From contig NZ_JNFC01000056.1 of assembly GCF_000756385.1 (NCBI RefSeq), forward strand, positions 62,001 through 126,000: a stretch of 64,000 nt of DNA, written 5' to 3'. This DNA is from Sphingopyxis sp. LC363. Its GTDB lineage: Bacteria; Pseudomonadota; Alphaproteobacteria; Sphingomonadales; Sphingomonadaceae. The notes beneath the pieces were generated by a model that was not told the origin of the DNA, did not search any database, and saw nothing but the letters and a program-made list of their open reading frames with translations. Below are positions 1 to 8,370 of the stretch, piece after piece (position 1 is the first letter of the stretch; every line of letters starts with the position of its first letter). A program made the translations under genes and the position numbers.

Positions 1-101
1 TCGCATCGCTGCGCACCGCGATCGCCAACGGCAGCTATAGCGTCCACCCCGCGATCATCGCGAGCGCGATGCTCGACTTTCACGGCCGCGGGGCCGAATG
101 A
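1..101 (+). CDS. flgM: FlgM anti-sigma-28 factor, C-terminal end (partial)
   Basis: The first bases read in one open frame (codons from base 3) as about 32 residues ending HGRGAE and a TGA stop. The motif of the type RTAIANGSYSVHPAIIASAM resembles the C-terminal helix of FlgM, which holds sigma-28 inactive until the hook is complete. The stop overlaps the ATG of the next gene (ATGA), as in flgM-flgN pairs. fliA lies 3.3 kb downstream, which supports the reading. The 5' part is outside the window. Confidence 0.72.
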   Translation, partial: ASLRTAIANGSYSVHPAIIASAMLDFHGRGAE

Positions 102-406
102 TGCTGGCGCAGATGGATGAGGTTCAGGCGCGGCTCAACACGCTCGTCGGCGCGCTCGACGGGCATGATGCCGGCGCGATCATCGCCGCGACCGAGGAAC
201 TCGCGACCGCGGTGATCCTGTTTCGCGGCGCGGCGGTCCCCGCGGGCAGCGAGCATCGCGCGCGCGCGCTGATCGGGCAGACGCTGAACCAGCTCGAAGC
301 CGCTGCGGTGCGCGTCAACATATTGAAGAACTGGACGCGTCAGAGGATTGACAAAAGCCATGACATCCGCGGCACCCGCCCGCGCGGAGCTGCTTTAAGC
401 TACTAA
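98..406 (+). CDS. flgN: FlgN-like flagellar export chaperone (putative)
   Basis: Small, mostly helical 102-residue protein. Its start overlaps the flgM stop by one codon, implying translational coupling. FlgN chaperones the hook-associated proteins FlgK and FlgL and is usually encoded directly after flgM. The sequence itself is only weakly diagnostic: alanine-rich helices and a basic tail with WTRQRIDK. The assignment rests mostly on position. A second ATG directly follows the first, so residue 1 is uncertain. Confidence 0.5.
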   Translation: MMLAQMDEVQARLNTLVGALDGHDAGAIIAATEELATAVILFRGAAVPAGSEHRARALIGQTLNQLEAAAVRVNILKNWTRQRIDKSHDIRGTRPRGAALSY

Positions 407-438
407 AAATAAACAAAATATCGGTCGTTTCCGCGAAA

Positions 439-454
439 TGGCACGATGATTGCT
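439..454 (+). promoter_or_regulatory. Sigma-54 (RpoN) -24/-12 promoter
   Basis: TGGCAC, five bases, then TTGCT matches the sigma-54 consensus TGGCAC-N5-TTGC(A/T) exactly. It lies 33 bases before the ATG of the lytic transglycosylase gene, so the transcript would start near base 465 with a short leader. It would drive the transglycosylase-flhA-fliA operon, implying an RpoN-dependent activator elsewhere in the genome. Confidence 0.75.
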
Positions 455-486
455 TTTGGTCTGCTGAACAAGCGGAACCGAAAGCC

Positions 487-1317
487 ATGAACGCAATCAA
501 CAATCCCCAGGGCGCCAACCGCATCGCCGCCCCCGTGCTCGACGCGGTGCAGAATGCGTCGGTGCGGTCGGGAATCGATTTCGACTATCTGTTCGACGTC
601 GCGCGCGTCGAGAGCGCCTATAATCCGGCCGCCAAAGCGTCGACCTCGTCGGCGCGCGGCCTCTATCAGTTCACCAAGCAGACCTGGCTCGCGACGCTCG
701 ACCGCCACGGCGCGAACCACGGCCTCGCCTGGGCGGCCGATGCGATCGGCCGCGACGCGTCGGGCCGGCTGAGCGTCGCCGATCCCGCGCTTCGTCAGCA
801 GATCTTCGACCTGCGCGACGATCCCGCCGCCTCCTCGAATATGGCCGCCGCGCTGACCGGCGACAATCGCGCCTATCTCGAAAGCCGGATCGGCCGCAGC
901 GCCGAGCCGGTCGACCTCTATCTCGCGCATTTCCTCGGGAGCGGCGGCGCCGCCAAATTCCTGACGGCGCTCGCGGCCGATCCCGACCAGCCCGGCGCGT
1001 CGATGATGCCCGAGGCGGCCGCCGCAAACCGGTCGGTCTTCTACGCCGGCGACGGCAGCATGCGCAGCCTTGCGGAGATCCGCGAACGCTTTCGCGTGAA
1101 GCTCGAAGAGGGCGGCAAGATCGAAAATATGAAGCCCTTCGCCCCCACCGGCTGGCACGCGCAGGCGAGCAGCTCGAGCGGGTTGGCGAGCGCCGCCGGC
1201 GGAGGACGTCCGCCGCTCCAGATGATGGATATCCAGCCTATGCCAAAGAAGCTCTCGATGGGCTTTGCCGCCGATGCCTATCGGCGGCTCGCGTCGCTTT
1301 CGGGAGGCGCGGCATGA
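487..1317 (+). CDS. Flagellum-associated lytic transglycosylase (SLT domain)
   Basis: 276 residues. The N-terminal half carries the SLT goose-lysozyme pattern: the catalytic glutamate in VARVESAYNPAA (about residue 43) followed by SSARGLYQF, then the Y-x-A-H segment near residue 146 (LYLAHFLG). Such enzymes cut peptidoglycan glycan strands with anhydro-product formation. Beside flagellar genes they open the wall for the rod, replacing the FlgJ muramidase domain. No clear signal peptide is seen, so export may use the flagellar system. The stop overlaps the flhA start by four bases (ATGA). The gene follows a sigma-54 promoter. Confidence 0.85.
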   Translation: MNAINNPQGANRIAAPVLDAVQNASVRSGIDFDYLFDVARVESAYNPAAKASTSSARGLYQFTKQTWLATLDRHGANHGLAWAADAIGRDASGRLSVADPALRQQIFDLRDDPAASSNMAAALTGDNRAYLESRIGRSAEPVDLYLAHFLGSGGAAKFLTALAADPDQPGASMMPEAAAANRSVFYAGDGSMRSLAEIRERFRVKLEEGGKIENMKPFAPTGWHAQASSSSGLASAAGGGRPPLQMMDIQPMPKKLSMGFAADAYRRLASLSGGAA

Positions 1318-3437
1318 CCGCTGGCTTCAACCTCCGCAATTTCGCGCGCTTCGCCAGCGTCTCGGCGCTGCCGGCGGGGATGCTGATCCTCGTCGGGCTG
1401 ATGGTGATCCCGGTCTCGCCGCTGATTCTCGACATCAGCTTCGTCGCGAACATCATGATCAGCCTGTTGATCCTGATGGTCGCGCTGCAGGCGTCGAAAC
1501 CGCTCGACTTCTCGGCTTTTCCGACCGTGCTGCTGCTCGCGACCCTGTTCCGCCTTGCATTGAACGTCGCCTCGACGCGCGTCGTGCTCGTCCACGGCCA
1601 CGAGGGCACCGCGGCGGCGGGCCATGTCATCGAGGCGTTCGGCCAAGTGCTGATCGGCGGCGACTATGTCGTCGGCCTGTTCGTGTTTTTCGTGCTGATG
1701 ATCATCAACCTGATCGTGATCACCAAGGGCGCGGGCCGCGTGTCCGAAGTGTCGGCGCGTTTCACCCTCGATGCGCTGCCCGGCAAGCAGATGGCGATCG
1801 ACGCCGATCTCAATGCCGGGCTGCTCACCCCCGAAGAAGCCAAGGCGCGCCGCGTCGAGGTCGGCACCGAAGCCGATTTCTACGGCTCGATGGACGGCGC
1901 CTCGAAATTCGTGAAGGGCGACGCGGTCGCGGGCCTCTTGATCCTGTTCGTCAACATCGTCGGCGGGCTGATCCTCGGCATGTTCAGCCACGGCCTCAGC
2001 CTGTCCGAAGCCGGAAGCACCTATATCACACTCGCGATCGGCGACGCGCTCGTCGCGCAGATTCCAGCGCTTTTGCTGTCGATTGCCGCCGCCGCGATCG
2101 TCACCCGCGTCGCGTCGCCCTTCGACCTCAGCGGCCAGATCGGCAGCCAATTCTCCTCGCCCGTCATCTGGATGGCGGTCGGCGGCATCCTCCTCATCCT
2201 CGGCCTCGTTCCCGCGATGCCGCAGATGCTGATCCTGCCCGCCGCCGCGCTCTCCTTCGCGATCGGCTGGCAGCTCCGCCGAGCCGAAGCCGCGGTCGCC
2301 GACCTGCCCGAGCCCGCCGCGCCCGCGCCCGACCCCTCGCACATCGAATGGGCCGACGTCAGCGACGCAAGCGCGTGCCAGCTCGAGATCGGCTATGCGC
2401 TCGTCACCCTCGTCGACGAACGCAAGGGATCGCCGCTGATGACGCGCATCACCGGCATCCGCCGCCAGCTGTCGAAGGAACTCGGCTTCGTCGTCCCGCC
2501 GGTGAAGGTCAGCGACGATCTGTCGCTGCCCGGCAACGTCTATCGCATCTCGGTCGCCGGGGTAATCGTCGGCGAGGATGAGGTCTTCCCCAACGAGATG
2601 CTCGCGCTCGATTCGGGCGACCTCGTCACCAAGGTGACCGGGCGGCCGTGCAAGGATCCGACCTTCGGCCTCGACGCGCTGTGGATTCCGAAGGCGATGC
2701 AGAATGACGCGATCGCGGCGGGCTATACGGTCGTCGACCCCGCCACCGTCGTCGCGACGCACCTCAACAACAGTATCGTCGGATCGGCGGCCGAGCTGTT
2801 CGGCATCGACGATGCGCAGGCGCTGATCGACAATCTCAAGACGCATTATCCGCAGCTCGCGCAGAATCTCTCGCCGCAAGGCTATTCGCTGCCGCGCGTC
2901 GCGAGCCTTTGCAAATCGCTGCTCGTCGAACGCGTGCCGCTGCGCGATTTCCGCAAGATCGCCGAGGCGATGGTTGCGCTGTCGGGCCAGCAACTCGGCG
3001 AAATCGACCTGGTCGAGGCGGTGCGCCAGCGCATCGGCGCGCTCATCGTCCAGACGATCGTGCCGAGCCGGATGCCGCTTCCCGTCGTCACCTTCAGCCC
3101 CGAAATCGAAATGCTTCTCAACCAGGCCGTGCGCGCCAATCCGGCCGCCGAATGGCCGTTCGAACATGGCATGGCGATGACGATCATCGAACAGGTCGGA
3201 CAGGCGGTCGAACCGCTGCTGCTCCAGACGCGCAGCTTCGCGCTCGTCGCCTCGCCGATCTGCCGCTCCGCGCTTTCGCGCCTCGTGCGCGCCACTTTCC
3301 CCGACGTCGCCGTCATCTCCTACCTCGAGATTCCCGCGACCAAGCAGACCGAAATCGTCGCGACGATCGGCGCCGAAGTGCCGCGCCTCGCGTCCGGGCC
3401 CGACGCCCCCATGGAGGACCAAGTGCATGAGAATTGA
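1314..3437 (+). CDS. flhA: Flagellar export gate protein FlhA
   Basis: 707 residues, the usual length. The N-terminal part to about residue 315 holds eight hydrophobic segments, with the conserved stretch FPTVLLLATLFRLALNVAST near residue 69 and the FHIPEP-family loop GRVSEVSARFTLDALPGKQ near 145. The C-terminal cytosolic domain, from about residue 340, binds export chaperones and substrates. FlhA forms the nonameric gate of the flagellar type III export apparatus in the inner membrane. The gene is coupled to the transglycosylase upstream and overlaps fliA by 11 bases. Confidence 0.96.
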   Translation: MTAGFNLRNFARFASVSALPAGMLILVGLMVIPVSPLILDISFVANIMISLLILMVALQASKPLDFSAFPTVLLLATLFRLALNVASTRVVLVHGHEGTAAAGHVIEAFGQVLIGGDYVVGLFVFFVLMIINLIVITKGAGRVSEVSARFTLDALPGKQMAIDADLNAGLLTPEEAKARRVEVGTEADFYGSMDGASKFVKGDAVAGLLILFVNIVGGLILGMFSHGLSLSEAGSTYITLAIGDALVAQIPALLLSIAAAAIVTRVASPFDLSGQIGSQFSSPVIWMAVGGILLILGLVPAMPQMLILPAAALSFAIGWQLRRAEAAVADLPEPAAPAPDPSHIEWADVSDASACQLEIGYALVTLVDERKGSPLMTRITGIRRQLSKELGFVVPPVKVSDDLSLPGNVYRISVAGVIVGEDEVFPNEMLALDSGDLVTKVTGRPCKDPTFGLDALWIPKAMQNDAIAAGYTVVDPATVVATHLNNSIVGSAAELFGIDDAQALIDNLKTHYPQLAQNLSPQGYSLPRVASLCKSLLVERVPLRDFRKIAEAMVALSGQQLGEIDLVEAVRQRIGALIVQTIVPSRMPLPVVTFSPEIEMLLNQAVRANPAAEWPFEHGMAMTIIEQVGQAVEPLLLQTRSFALVASPICRSALSRLVRATFPDVAVISYLEIPATKQTEIVATIGAEVPRLASGPDAPMEDQVHEN

Positions 3438-4170
3438 GCCCGCCGAGCAATTTGCCGCGAGCGGCCGAGCGCCGGGTGCGCGAGGCTATGGCGAAAGCGT
3501 CGAGGCGCTGGTCGAGGAATATGCCCCGCTGGTGCGCAAGATCGCGTGGCAGGTCTTTTCGCGCGTGTCGCGGACCAGCGAACTCGACGATCTGATCCAG
3601 ACCGGGCTGATCGCGCTGATCGAAGCGAGCCGCCATTATGAGGAGCGCGGCTTCGCCTTTGCCACCTATGCGACAACGCGCATTCGCGGCGCGATGATCG
3701 ACCAGCTGCGCCGCGAGGCCGACGTCGGCCGCTCGGCGATGGTCGCCGCGAAGCGGATCCAGGCGATGCGCGGCGCGCTCGAACAGCAGCTGATGCGCGC
3801 GCCGACCGCGGCCGAGATGGCGGTCGCGTTCGACATGTCGGCCGAGGATTATTTCGCGCTCGAACGCAATGCGACGCACGGCCGGTCGACCTCGCTCGAC
3901 GAATTGACCGACATCGGCGCTTTCCTCGCCGCCGACGAGGATGCCGGCGCCGACGAACGCTGCGAGCAGGAGGATCTGATGGGGGCGCTGCGCGAGTGCG
4001 TCGGCCGCCTGTCCGAGCGCGAGCAGATGGTGCTCCAGCTCTATTTCTTCGAAGAACTCAACCTGCACGAAATCGGCCTGACGCTCGACGTCAGCGCCGC
4101 GCGCATCTGCCAGATCAAGCGCGAGGCGATGATCAAGGTCGACCGCATGATGAAGGAAATGACCGAATAG
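3427..4170 (+). CDS. fliA: RNA polymerase sigma-28 factor FliA
   Basis: 247 residues with sigma-70 family regions in order. Region 2 includes ELDDLIQTGLIALIEASR and FATYATTRIRGAMIDQLRR (about 49-95). Region 3 spans about 110-160. Region 4 has LSEREQMVLQLYFFEELNLH and a helix-turn-helix ending QIKREAMIKV (about 195-240). FliA transcribes late flagellar and chemotaxis genes and is held by FlgM, whose gene end lies at the window start. It overlaps flhA, so export gate and late sigma factor are co-transcribed. Confidence 0.95.
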   Translation: MRIEPAEQFAASGRAPGARGYGESVEALVEEYAPLVRKIAWQVFSRVSRTSELDDLIQTGLIALIEASRHYEERGFAFATYATTRIRGAMIDQLRREADVGRSAMVAAKRIQAMRGALEQQLMRAPTAAEMAVAFDMSAEDYFALERNATHGRSTSLDELTDIGAFLAADEDAGADERCEQEDLMGALRECVGRLSEREQMVLQLYFFEELNLHEIGLTLDVSAARICQIKREAMIKVDRMMKEMTE

Positions 4171-4177
4171 GAGCGGC

Positions 4178-4214
4178 CGGGTGCGGTGCGCGCGACCAGT
4201 CGCCCCCGCACCCG
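4178..4214. terminator. Stem-loop between convergent fliA and the MarR-type gene
   Basis: CGGGTGCGG at 4178-4186 is the exact reverse complement of CCGCACCCG at 4206-4214, with a 19-base loop. It starts 8 bases after the fliA stop, between convergent genes. No T-tract follows on either strand, so an intrinsic terminator is not certain. Confidence 0.4.
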
Positions 4215-4223
4215 ATCCGGGGA

Positions 4224-4727
4224 TCAGGCCGCCAGCGGGGGAAGAGCCTGGCGGACGCCGCCGATCTTTTCGAAATAGCTCGCCATGCGCTCGGTCCCGC
4301 TGTCGCTCAGGCGCACGATCGTGCGGCGGCGATCGCGCTCGTCGATCGAGCGATGCACCAGTCCGCGCTGCTCGAGCGATGCGATCATGCGCAGCCCCGA
4401 CGACAGCGGAACCCCCGCCCCGGTCGCGAGATCGCTCGCGCTGAGCATACGGCCGTGCGCGCCCGCGAGCATCAGATCGAGCATCATGTCCCAGACAGGC
4501 CCCGACATTTCGGCGGTCCCGAAATGGCTGCGGCGGATACGCCGGATCTGGATGCTGAGCGACAATTGGTCGAGCAGCCCCGCGCTTGTCGCCGCGTCGC
4601 GGCGAACAGCTTCGGCCGGGCGCGCGGCGGCGGATGGCGATTCCTCGCCGCGGCTCGCGAGCAGTTCGTGGATCTGGTCGACCCGCGATTTCAGCTCGGC
4701 AATTTCTTCGTTCGAAAACGGCTGCAT
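4224..4727 (-). CDS. MarR-type winged-helix transcriptional regulator
   Basis: About 167 residues from the ATG at 4727, which has an AGGGG about ten bases upstream. A GTG at 4751 would add eight residues. The C-terminal half reads as a winged helix: DLATGAGVPLSSGLRMIASLEQRGLVHRS followed by the wing DERDRRRTIVRLSDSG, the MarR signature. The N-terminal half is a predicted helix (EEIAELKSRVDQIHELL), perhaps for dimerisation. It sits 27 bases after the small membrane protein gene on the same strand and may be co-transcribed with it. Target and ligand are unknown. Confidence 0.7.
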   Translation of the reverse strand: MQPFSNEEIAELKSRVDQIHELLASRGEESPSAAARPAEAVRRDAATSAGLLDQLSLSIQIRRIRRSHFGTAEMSGPVWDMMLDLMLAGAHGRMLSASDLATGAGVPLSSGLRMIASLEQRGLVHRSIDERDRRRTIVRLSDSGTERMASYFEKIGGVRQALPPLAA

Positions 4728-4754
4728 GTGACGATGCCCCTGGGGAGCCACATT

Positions 4755-5168
4755 TCAGGCCGTAACGTCATTCCGCCGACTGTAGGATCCCGATGCGTAG
4801 ATGATCAGCAACAGGATCGGATAGGATATATACACCGAAAGCAGCGAATAGGGCCGCGCCAATATCTCCGAGAACATGAGTTTCTGGATATGCCCAAATA
4901 TGGCGATCAGCTGCCATCCGGTAATCCAGTAAGGCCAGAAACTCTGCGTCCGCATGGCGATGAACCAGAAGCTCATCAGAACCAGTACGTCGATGATGAA
5001 GATATTGACCTCGATGTTGGTCCAGGTCGGGAAAGGCGTCACGGCCGTCGTGAGGACCGAGGCGATCAATGCCGTATAGGCTGCCCAGCGTTCGAGCGGT
5101 CCGCCGCGTCGGATCGCGACGGCGACGGTGATGAGCAGAACGGCATAATAGATCGCCACGGACCACAT
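4755..5168 (-). CDS. Small integral membrane protein, unknown function
   Basis: 137 residues from the ATG at 5168 (a TTG at 5180 is also possible), with about five hydrophobic segments near residues 1-18, 24-44, 52-74, 78-99 and 107-125. Aromatic residues are frequent and no enzymatic motif is visible. A short basic tail (SGSYSRRNDVTA) probably faces the cytoplasm. It precedes the MarR-type gene by 27 bases. I do not recognise the family. Confidence 0.6.
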   Translation of the reverse strand: MWSVAIYYAVLLITVAVAIRRGGPLERWAAYTALIASVLTTAVTPFPTWTNIEVNIFIIDVLVLMSFWFIAMRTQSFWPYWITGWQLIAIFGHIQKLMFSEILARPYSLLSVYISYPILLLIIYASGSYSRRNDVTA

Positions 5169-5193
5169 TGTGGCAGTCAACCTTTCTTGCGGA

Positions 5194-5571
5194 TCAACCG
5201 GCCTTCGCGAACGCCGGCGCGTCGGCGCCCTGGCGGTCGTTGCTGCCCTCGTCGACCAGCTTCGCGCTCGCCGGCTTGACGCCCGCGCCGAACATGCGCG
5301 TGCCGAGGCCGACTTCCTTCTGCGTCACGGTCAGCGCCAGATGCGCGTCGGTCAAGAGCTGGCGGACCTCGCCGGCGGCGGCGAGCGCCTGTGCGACCTT
5401 CGCCATCGCTTCCTGGCCGACGATCGCCGACATATTCGTCTCGCGGCGCGCGGCGGGCAGCGTCGCGGCGAGCTGCGCGATGCGGATCATCGCTTCGTCG
5501 ATGGCGTCTTCGGCCAGATGCAGCTCGGAAGCGATCTTCTTCGCCGCAGAAACTCGTTGATTCAGCATCAT
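5194..5571 (-). CDS. Conserved-looking helical protein, unknown function
   Basis: 125 residues; the start has AAGGA six bases upstream. Residues 1-90 are nearly all helical with alanine-rich heptads (AKKIASELHLAEDAIDEAMI, then MAKVAQALAAAGEVRQLLTD), suggesting a coiled-coil or helical bundle. The last 30 residues are polar and disordered. There is no signal peptide. It is oriented with the membrane protein and MarR-type gene 25 bases downstream, so the three may form an operon. No function can be inferred. Confidence 0.55.
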   Translation of the reverse strand: MMLNQRVSAAKKIASELHLAEDAIDEAMIRIAQLAATLPAARRETNMSAIVGQEAMAKVAQALAAAGEVRQLLTDAHLALTVTQKEVGLGTRMFGAGVKPASAKLVDEGSNDRQGADAPAFAKAG

Positions 5572-5626
5572 CTTTTTCCTTGAAAAAGAATGCTACCGGT
5601 TCCCCCCCGCAGCATTCGTTCGAACA

Positions 5627-6106
5627 TCAGGTCAGAACGCGACCGAGTCCGACAAGGATCGAATAGAGGGCGGAGAAAGCCAAAATCGTCGCGAAGGCGA
5701 TCAGGATTGGCCAGATTATCCTTTCCATCAACCCATGCCGGTTGGCCGGCTGGGACGCGGTAGGAAATGGCGAACCAATATCGAAAAATCGCCGAAACGA
5801 ACTGCGCCCCGGTTCCGCATCGACGGCTGGAGGAACCTCGCCTAGGTCGATCAATTGATATGTCAAAGGCTGATAAGGGGTAACATGATCGAAGACACCG
5901 TTAACCGCCAGGATCCGCGCCGCTTCGATTCTGTTGGAAACATTAAGTTTTTTTAACACGCGCCGAACACGCTCATCGACGGTGTGCGGCGACACGTTCA
6001 TCAGACGGGCAATCTGCTTGGAATTTTTATGCTCGTAAACGTGCCGCAGCGTCTCGATCTGCGCGGCCGACAGCAGGCTGAGGTAATTGTCGGGGTCGCC
6101 TTGCAC
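5627..6106 (-). CDS. LuxR-type HTH protein with C-terminal membrane anchor
   Basis: 159 residues from a GTG start. Residues about 8-68 form a GerE/LuxR DNA-binding domain: LSAAQIETLRHVYEHKNSKQ, IARLMNVSPHTVDERVRRVL, then KKLNVSNRIEAARIL. A polar linker follows. Residues about 130-154 (IIWPILIAFATILAFSALYS) form one transmembrane helix. The HTH is at the extreme N-terminus and there is no receiver or autoinducer domain, so the protein looks like a membrane-tethered DNA-binding factor. Its partner and targets are unknown; it may bind DNA at the membrane or be released by proteolysis. Confidence 0.75.
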   Translation of the reverse strand: MQGDPDNYLSLLSAAQIETLRHVYEHKNSKQIARLMNVSPHTVDERVRRVLKKLNVSNRIEAARILAVNGVFDHVTPYQPLTYQLIDLGEVPPAVDAEPGRSSFRRFFDIGSPFPTASQPANRHGLMERIIWPILIAFATILAFSALYSILVGLGRVLT

Positions 6107-6209
6107 GGGGGTTGGAATAGAGCATCACGAGTCGAAATCAAGGTCGGTAGCTAGCTAATTTCCTTGCCGCTCCATATTCGGCCACCGCTCCGGCGTCCGA
6201 TTCGCCCCG

Positions 6210-6917
6210 CTATCGGCTCTCCTTCAAACCGCGATAGCGCTGGATCGACTTTTCGATGTGCCGGCGCGCGGCGCGGCGCGCGGCGACGGGATCGCCCGCC
6301 TCGATCGCGACGACGATCGCCTCATGATCGCGATTGATCGTGTGCGCGTAGCGCTGGTGCCGGACCGGATCGTCGCCCTGCAGATAGAGCCGCCGCGACG
6401 GCACGAGCCGCACGCCGAGAAACTGCGTGAAGCGCAGGAAATAGGGATTGCCGGTCGCGCTTGCGATCGCGGCGTGAAAGGCGGCGTCGGCGGCGACCGA
6501 CGCATCGACGTCGCGGCTTTCCTCCATCGCGTCGAGCGTATGCCGCAGCGCCGCAAGGTCCGCATCGGTCCGGCGCCGGGCGGCAAGGTCGGCCATTTCG
6601 ACCTCGAACCCCATGCGCATTTCGAGCAGCCTCAATACATCGTCGATCTCGCCGATTTCTTCGGCAGTCACCTGGAAGGCGCGATATTGCGCGCCGTCGG
6701 GAACATAGGCGCCCGATCCGCGCCGCGAGACCAGCAGGCCGCGCGCCGCGAGCCGCGAATAGGCCTCGCGCACGACCGTGCGGCTGACGCCGAACGTCTC
6801 GGTGATCTCTTTTTCGGTCGGGAAACGCGATCCGACGGGCATTTCGCCCGTTTCGATCTGTTCCTCGAAACGCTGGACCAGATCGTCGGCCAGCGATGCC
6901 GCCTTGGTTACCGCCAT
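6210..6917 (-). CDS. GntR/FadR-family regulator of the uronate locus
   Basis: 235 residues. The N-terminal GntR winged helix (about 5-75) includes GSRFPTEKEITETFGVSRTV and VREAYSRLAARGLLVSRRGS. The C-terminal FCD ligand domain (about 95-225) contains the histidines expected to bind a metal and carboxylate effector (DAAFHAAIASATGNPY, then RDHEAIVVAI and RRHIEKSI). Relatives such as UxuR and ExuR respond to hexuronate intermediates and are displaced from TTGT-ACAA palindromes. It stands next to manD on the same strand. Palindromes of that type precede GH105 and the TonB receptor, so repression of the whole locus is likely. Confidence 0.85.
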   Translation of the reverse strand: MAVTKAASLADDLVQRFEEQIETGEMPVGSRFPTEKEITETFGVSRTVVREAYSRLAARGLLVSRRGSGAYVPDGAQYRAFQVTAEEIGEIDDVLRLLEMRMGFEVEMADLAARRRTDADLAALRHTLDAMEESRDVDASVAADAAFHAAIASATGNPYFLRFTQFLGVRLVPSRRLYLQGDDPVRHQRYAHTINRDHEAIVVAIEAGDPVAARRAARRHIEKSIQRYRGLKESR

Positions 6918-7031
6918 GGATGCTGCGTTATCATCGAGCCGCGAGGCTGGCTAGGGTCCGTGCCCATGAATTACGCGTTCGAAGTTGGGGCGATTTTGTC
7001 CGGTGCGAAAAGGCAAGGATCTTCGACCGCA

Positions 7032-8243
7032 TCACCAACTCCACATCGTTCCGTCCTCGAGCCGGTTCACCGGCAGATAGGCGCGAGCATAAGGAAAGGT
7101 TTCGGCGAGCGCCTCGTCGATCTCGACGCCGAGGCCGGGCGCGTCGCCCGGATGCAGCATGCCTTCCGCGAAGCGGTAGGCATGCGGAAAAACCGCGTCG
7201 GTCTCCACCGTGTGGCGCATATATTCCTGTATACCGAAATTGGGGATTGAAAGCCCCAGATGCAGCGCCGCCGCCATCGTCACCGGCGACAGGTCGGTCG
7301 CGCCGTGGCAGCCGGTGCGGACCTGGTGGAGGTCGGCGAGAGAGGCGATCTGTCGCATATGCGTGATGCCGCCCGCGTGGAGCACCGTCGCGCGGATATA
7401 GTCGATCAGCCGGTTCTCGATCAGATGCTTGCAATCCCACACCGACGAGAAAATCTCGCCGACCGCCAGCGGCGTCGTCGTGTGCTGGCGGATCAGGCGG
7501 AACGCCTCCTGATCTTCGGCCGGGGTCGCATCCTCGATCCAGAAGGGACGATAGGGCTCGAGATCCTTGCCGAGCCGCGCCGCCTCGATCGGGGTCAGCC
7601 GGTGATGGATGTCGTGGAGCAGATGGACGTCCCAACCGAGCGCCTCGCGCGCCGCGGCGAAGAGTTCGGGGACGATCCGCATATATTTCGCCGTCGACCA
7701 GATATTTTCGGTCGGCAGGTCATTGTCGGCGGGCTCGTAGAAATAGCGGTCCTTGCTGACACCATAGGTCGACGCCATCCCGGGCACGCCGCACTGCAGG
7801 CGAATCGCCTTATACCCCTGCCGCTGGTAATCGAGGGCCGCCTCGATCGTATCTTCGATCGTCGTTCCGTTGGCGTGGCCATAGACCATGCAGCCCTCGC
7901 GCGCCGCGCCGCCGAGCAATTGATAGACCGGCAGCCCCGCGATCTTGCCCTTGATGTCCCACAGCGCCATGTCGACCGCCGCGATCGCCGCCATCGTCAC
8001 CGGCCCGCGGCGCCAATAGGCGCCCTTGTAGAGAAATTGCCAGATATCCTCGATCCGATGTGCGTCGCGCCCGATCAGACAGGGGACGACATGCTCCGAA
8101 AGATAGGCCGCGACGGCCAGTTCGCGGCCGTTGAGCGTCGCATCGCCGACGCCGGTCGTGCCGTCATCGCATTCGATTTTCAGCGTCGTGAAATTCCGGC
8201 CCGGCGAGGTCAATATCACCCGGGCTGACACGATTTTCGGCAT
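7032..8243 (-). CDS. manD: D-mannonate dehydratase, enolase superfamily (ManD type)
   Basis: 403 residues from the ATG at 8243, which has GAGGGA six bases upstream; an ATG at 8261 adds six residues. The family layout is clear: capping domain with [22 protein letters not shown] and VYGHANG, then barrel metal ligands D211 (LLHDIHH), E237 (WIEDATP) and E263 (VGEIF), one position from those I recall for the Novosphingobium ManD. It also has HGATDLSPV and ends [14 protein letters not shown]. The enzyme dehydrates D-mannonate (or D-gluconate) to 2-keto-3-deoxygluconate, the step after glucuronate isomerisation and reduction. Other genes of that route are not in the window. Confidence 0.92.
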   Translation of the reverse strand: MPKIVSARVILTSPGRNFTTLKIECDDGTTGVGDATLNGRELAVAAYLSEHVVPCLIGRDAHRIEDIWQFLYKGAYWRRGPVTMAAIAAVDMALWDIKGKIAGLPVYQLLGGAAREGCMVYGHANGTTIEDTIEAALDYQRQGYKAIRLQCGVPGMASTYGVSKDRYFYEPADNDLPTENIWSTAKYMRIVPELFAAAREALGWDVHLLHDIHHRLTPIEAARLGKDLEPYRPFWIEDATPAEDQEAFRLIRQHTTTPLAVGEIFSSVWDCKHLIENRLIDYIRATVLHAGGITHMRQIASLADLHQVRTGCHGATDLSPVTMAAALHLGLSIPNFGIQEYMRHTVETDAVFPHAYRFAEGMLHPGDAPGLGVEIDEALAETFPYARAYLPVNRLEDGTMWSW

Positions 8244-8269
8244 TCCATTCCCTCTGGCCATATGCGCTA

Positions 8270-8282
8270 GTTGTGTGACAAC
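8270..8282. promoter_or_regulatory. Putative GntR-type operator in the manD/GH105 divergent promoter
   Basis: GTTGT-GTG-ACAAC, a perfect 5-3-5 palindrome, lies between divergent manD and the GH105 gene. The same GTTGT-N3-ACAAC core recurs at 9602-9618 before the TonB receptor. TTGT/ACAA arms fit FadR/UxuR-type GntR regulators, and such a regulator gene is adjacent at 6210-6917. Confidence 0.6.
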
Positions 8283-8315
8283 ATTATTGACACTCGATTA
8301 AAAAGGAAAGAGGTA

Positions 8316-8329
8316 TGTCACCGGTGTCA
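8316..8329. promoter_or_regulatory. Putative LacI-type operator upstream of GH105
   Basis: TGTCACCGGTGTCA has a perfect CACCGGTG core with a central CpG, typical of LacI-family operators. It lies 42 bases before the GH105 ATG and 24 bases downstream of a TTGACA at 8287-8292, where bound repressor would cover the -10 region. A close relative lies at 9622-9637. Confidence 0.55.
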
Positions 8330-8370
8330 AGGCGAAAAGCCGGGCCCGCTTGAGAGGGAGAGGATATGCC

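Noticed and set aside
1278..3428. 716-codon open frame on the minus strand opposite flhA
   Set aside because: It mirrors the flhA frame codon for codon and encodes a low-complexity Arg/Asp/Glu/His-rich protein with no family features; an artefact of high third-position GC.
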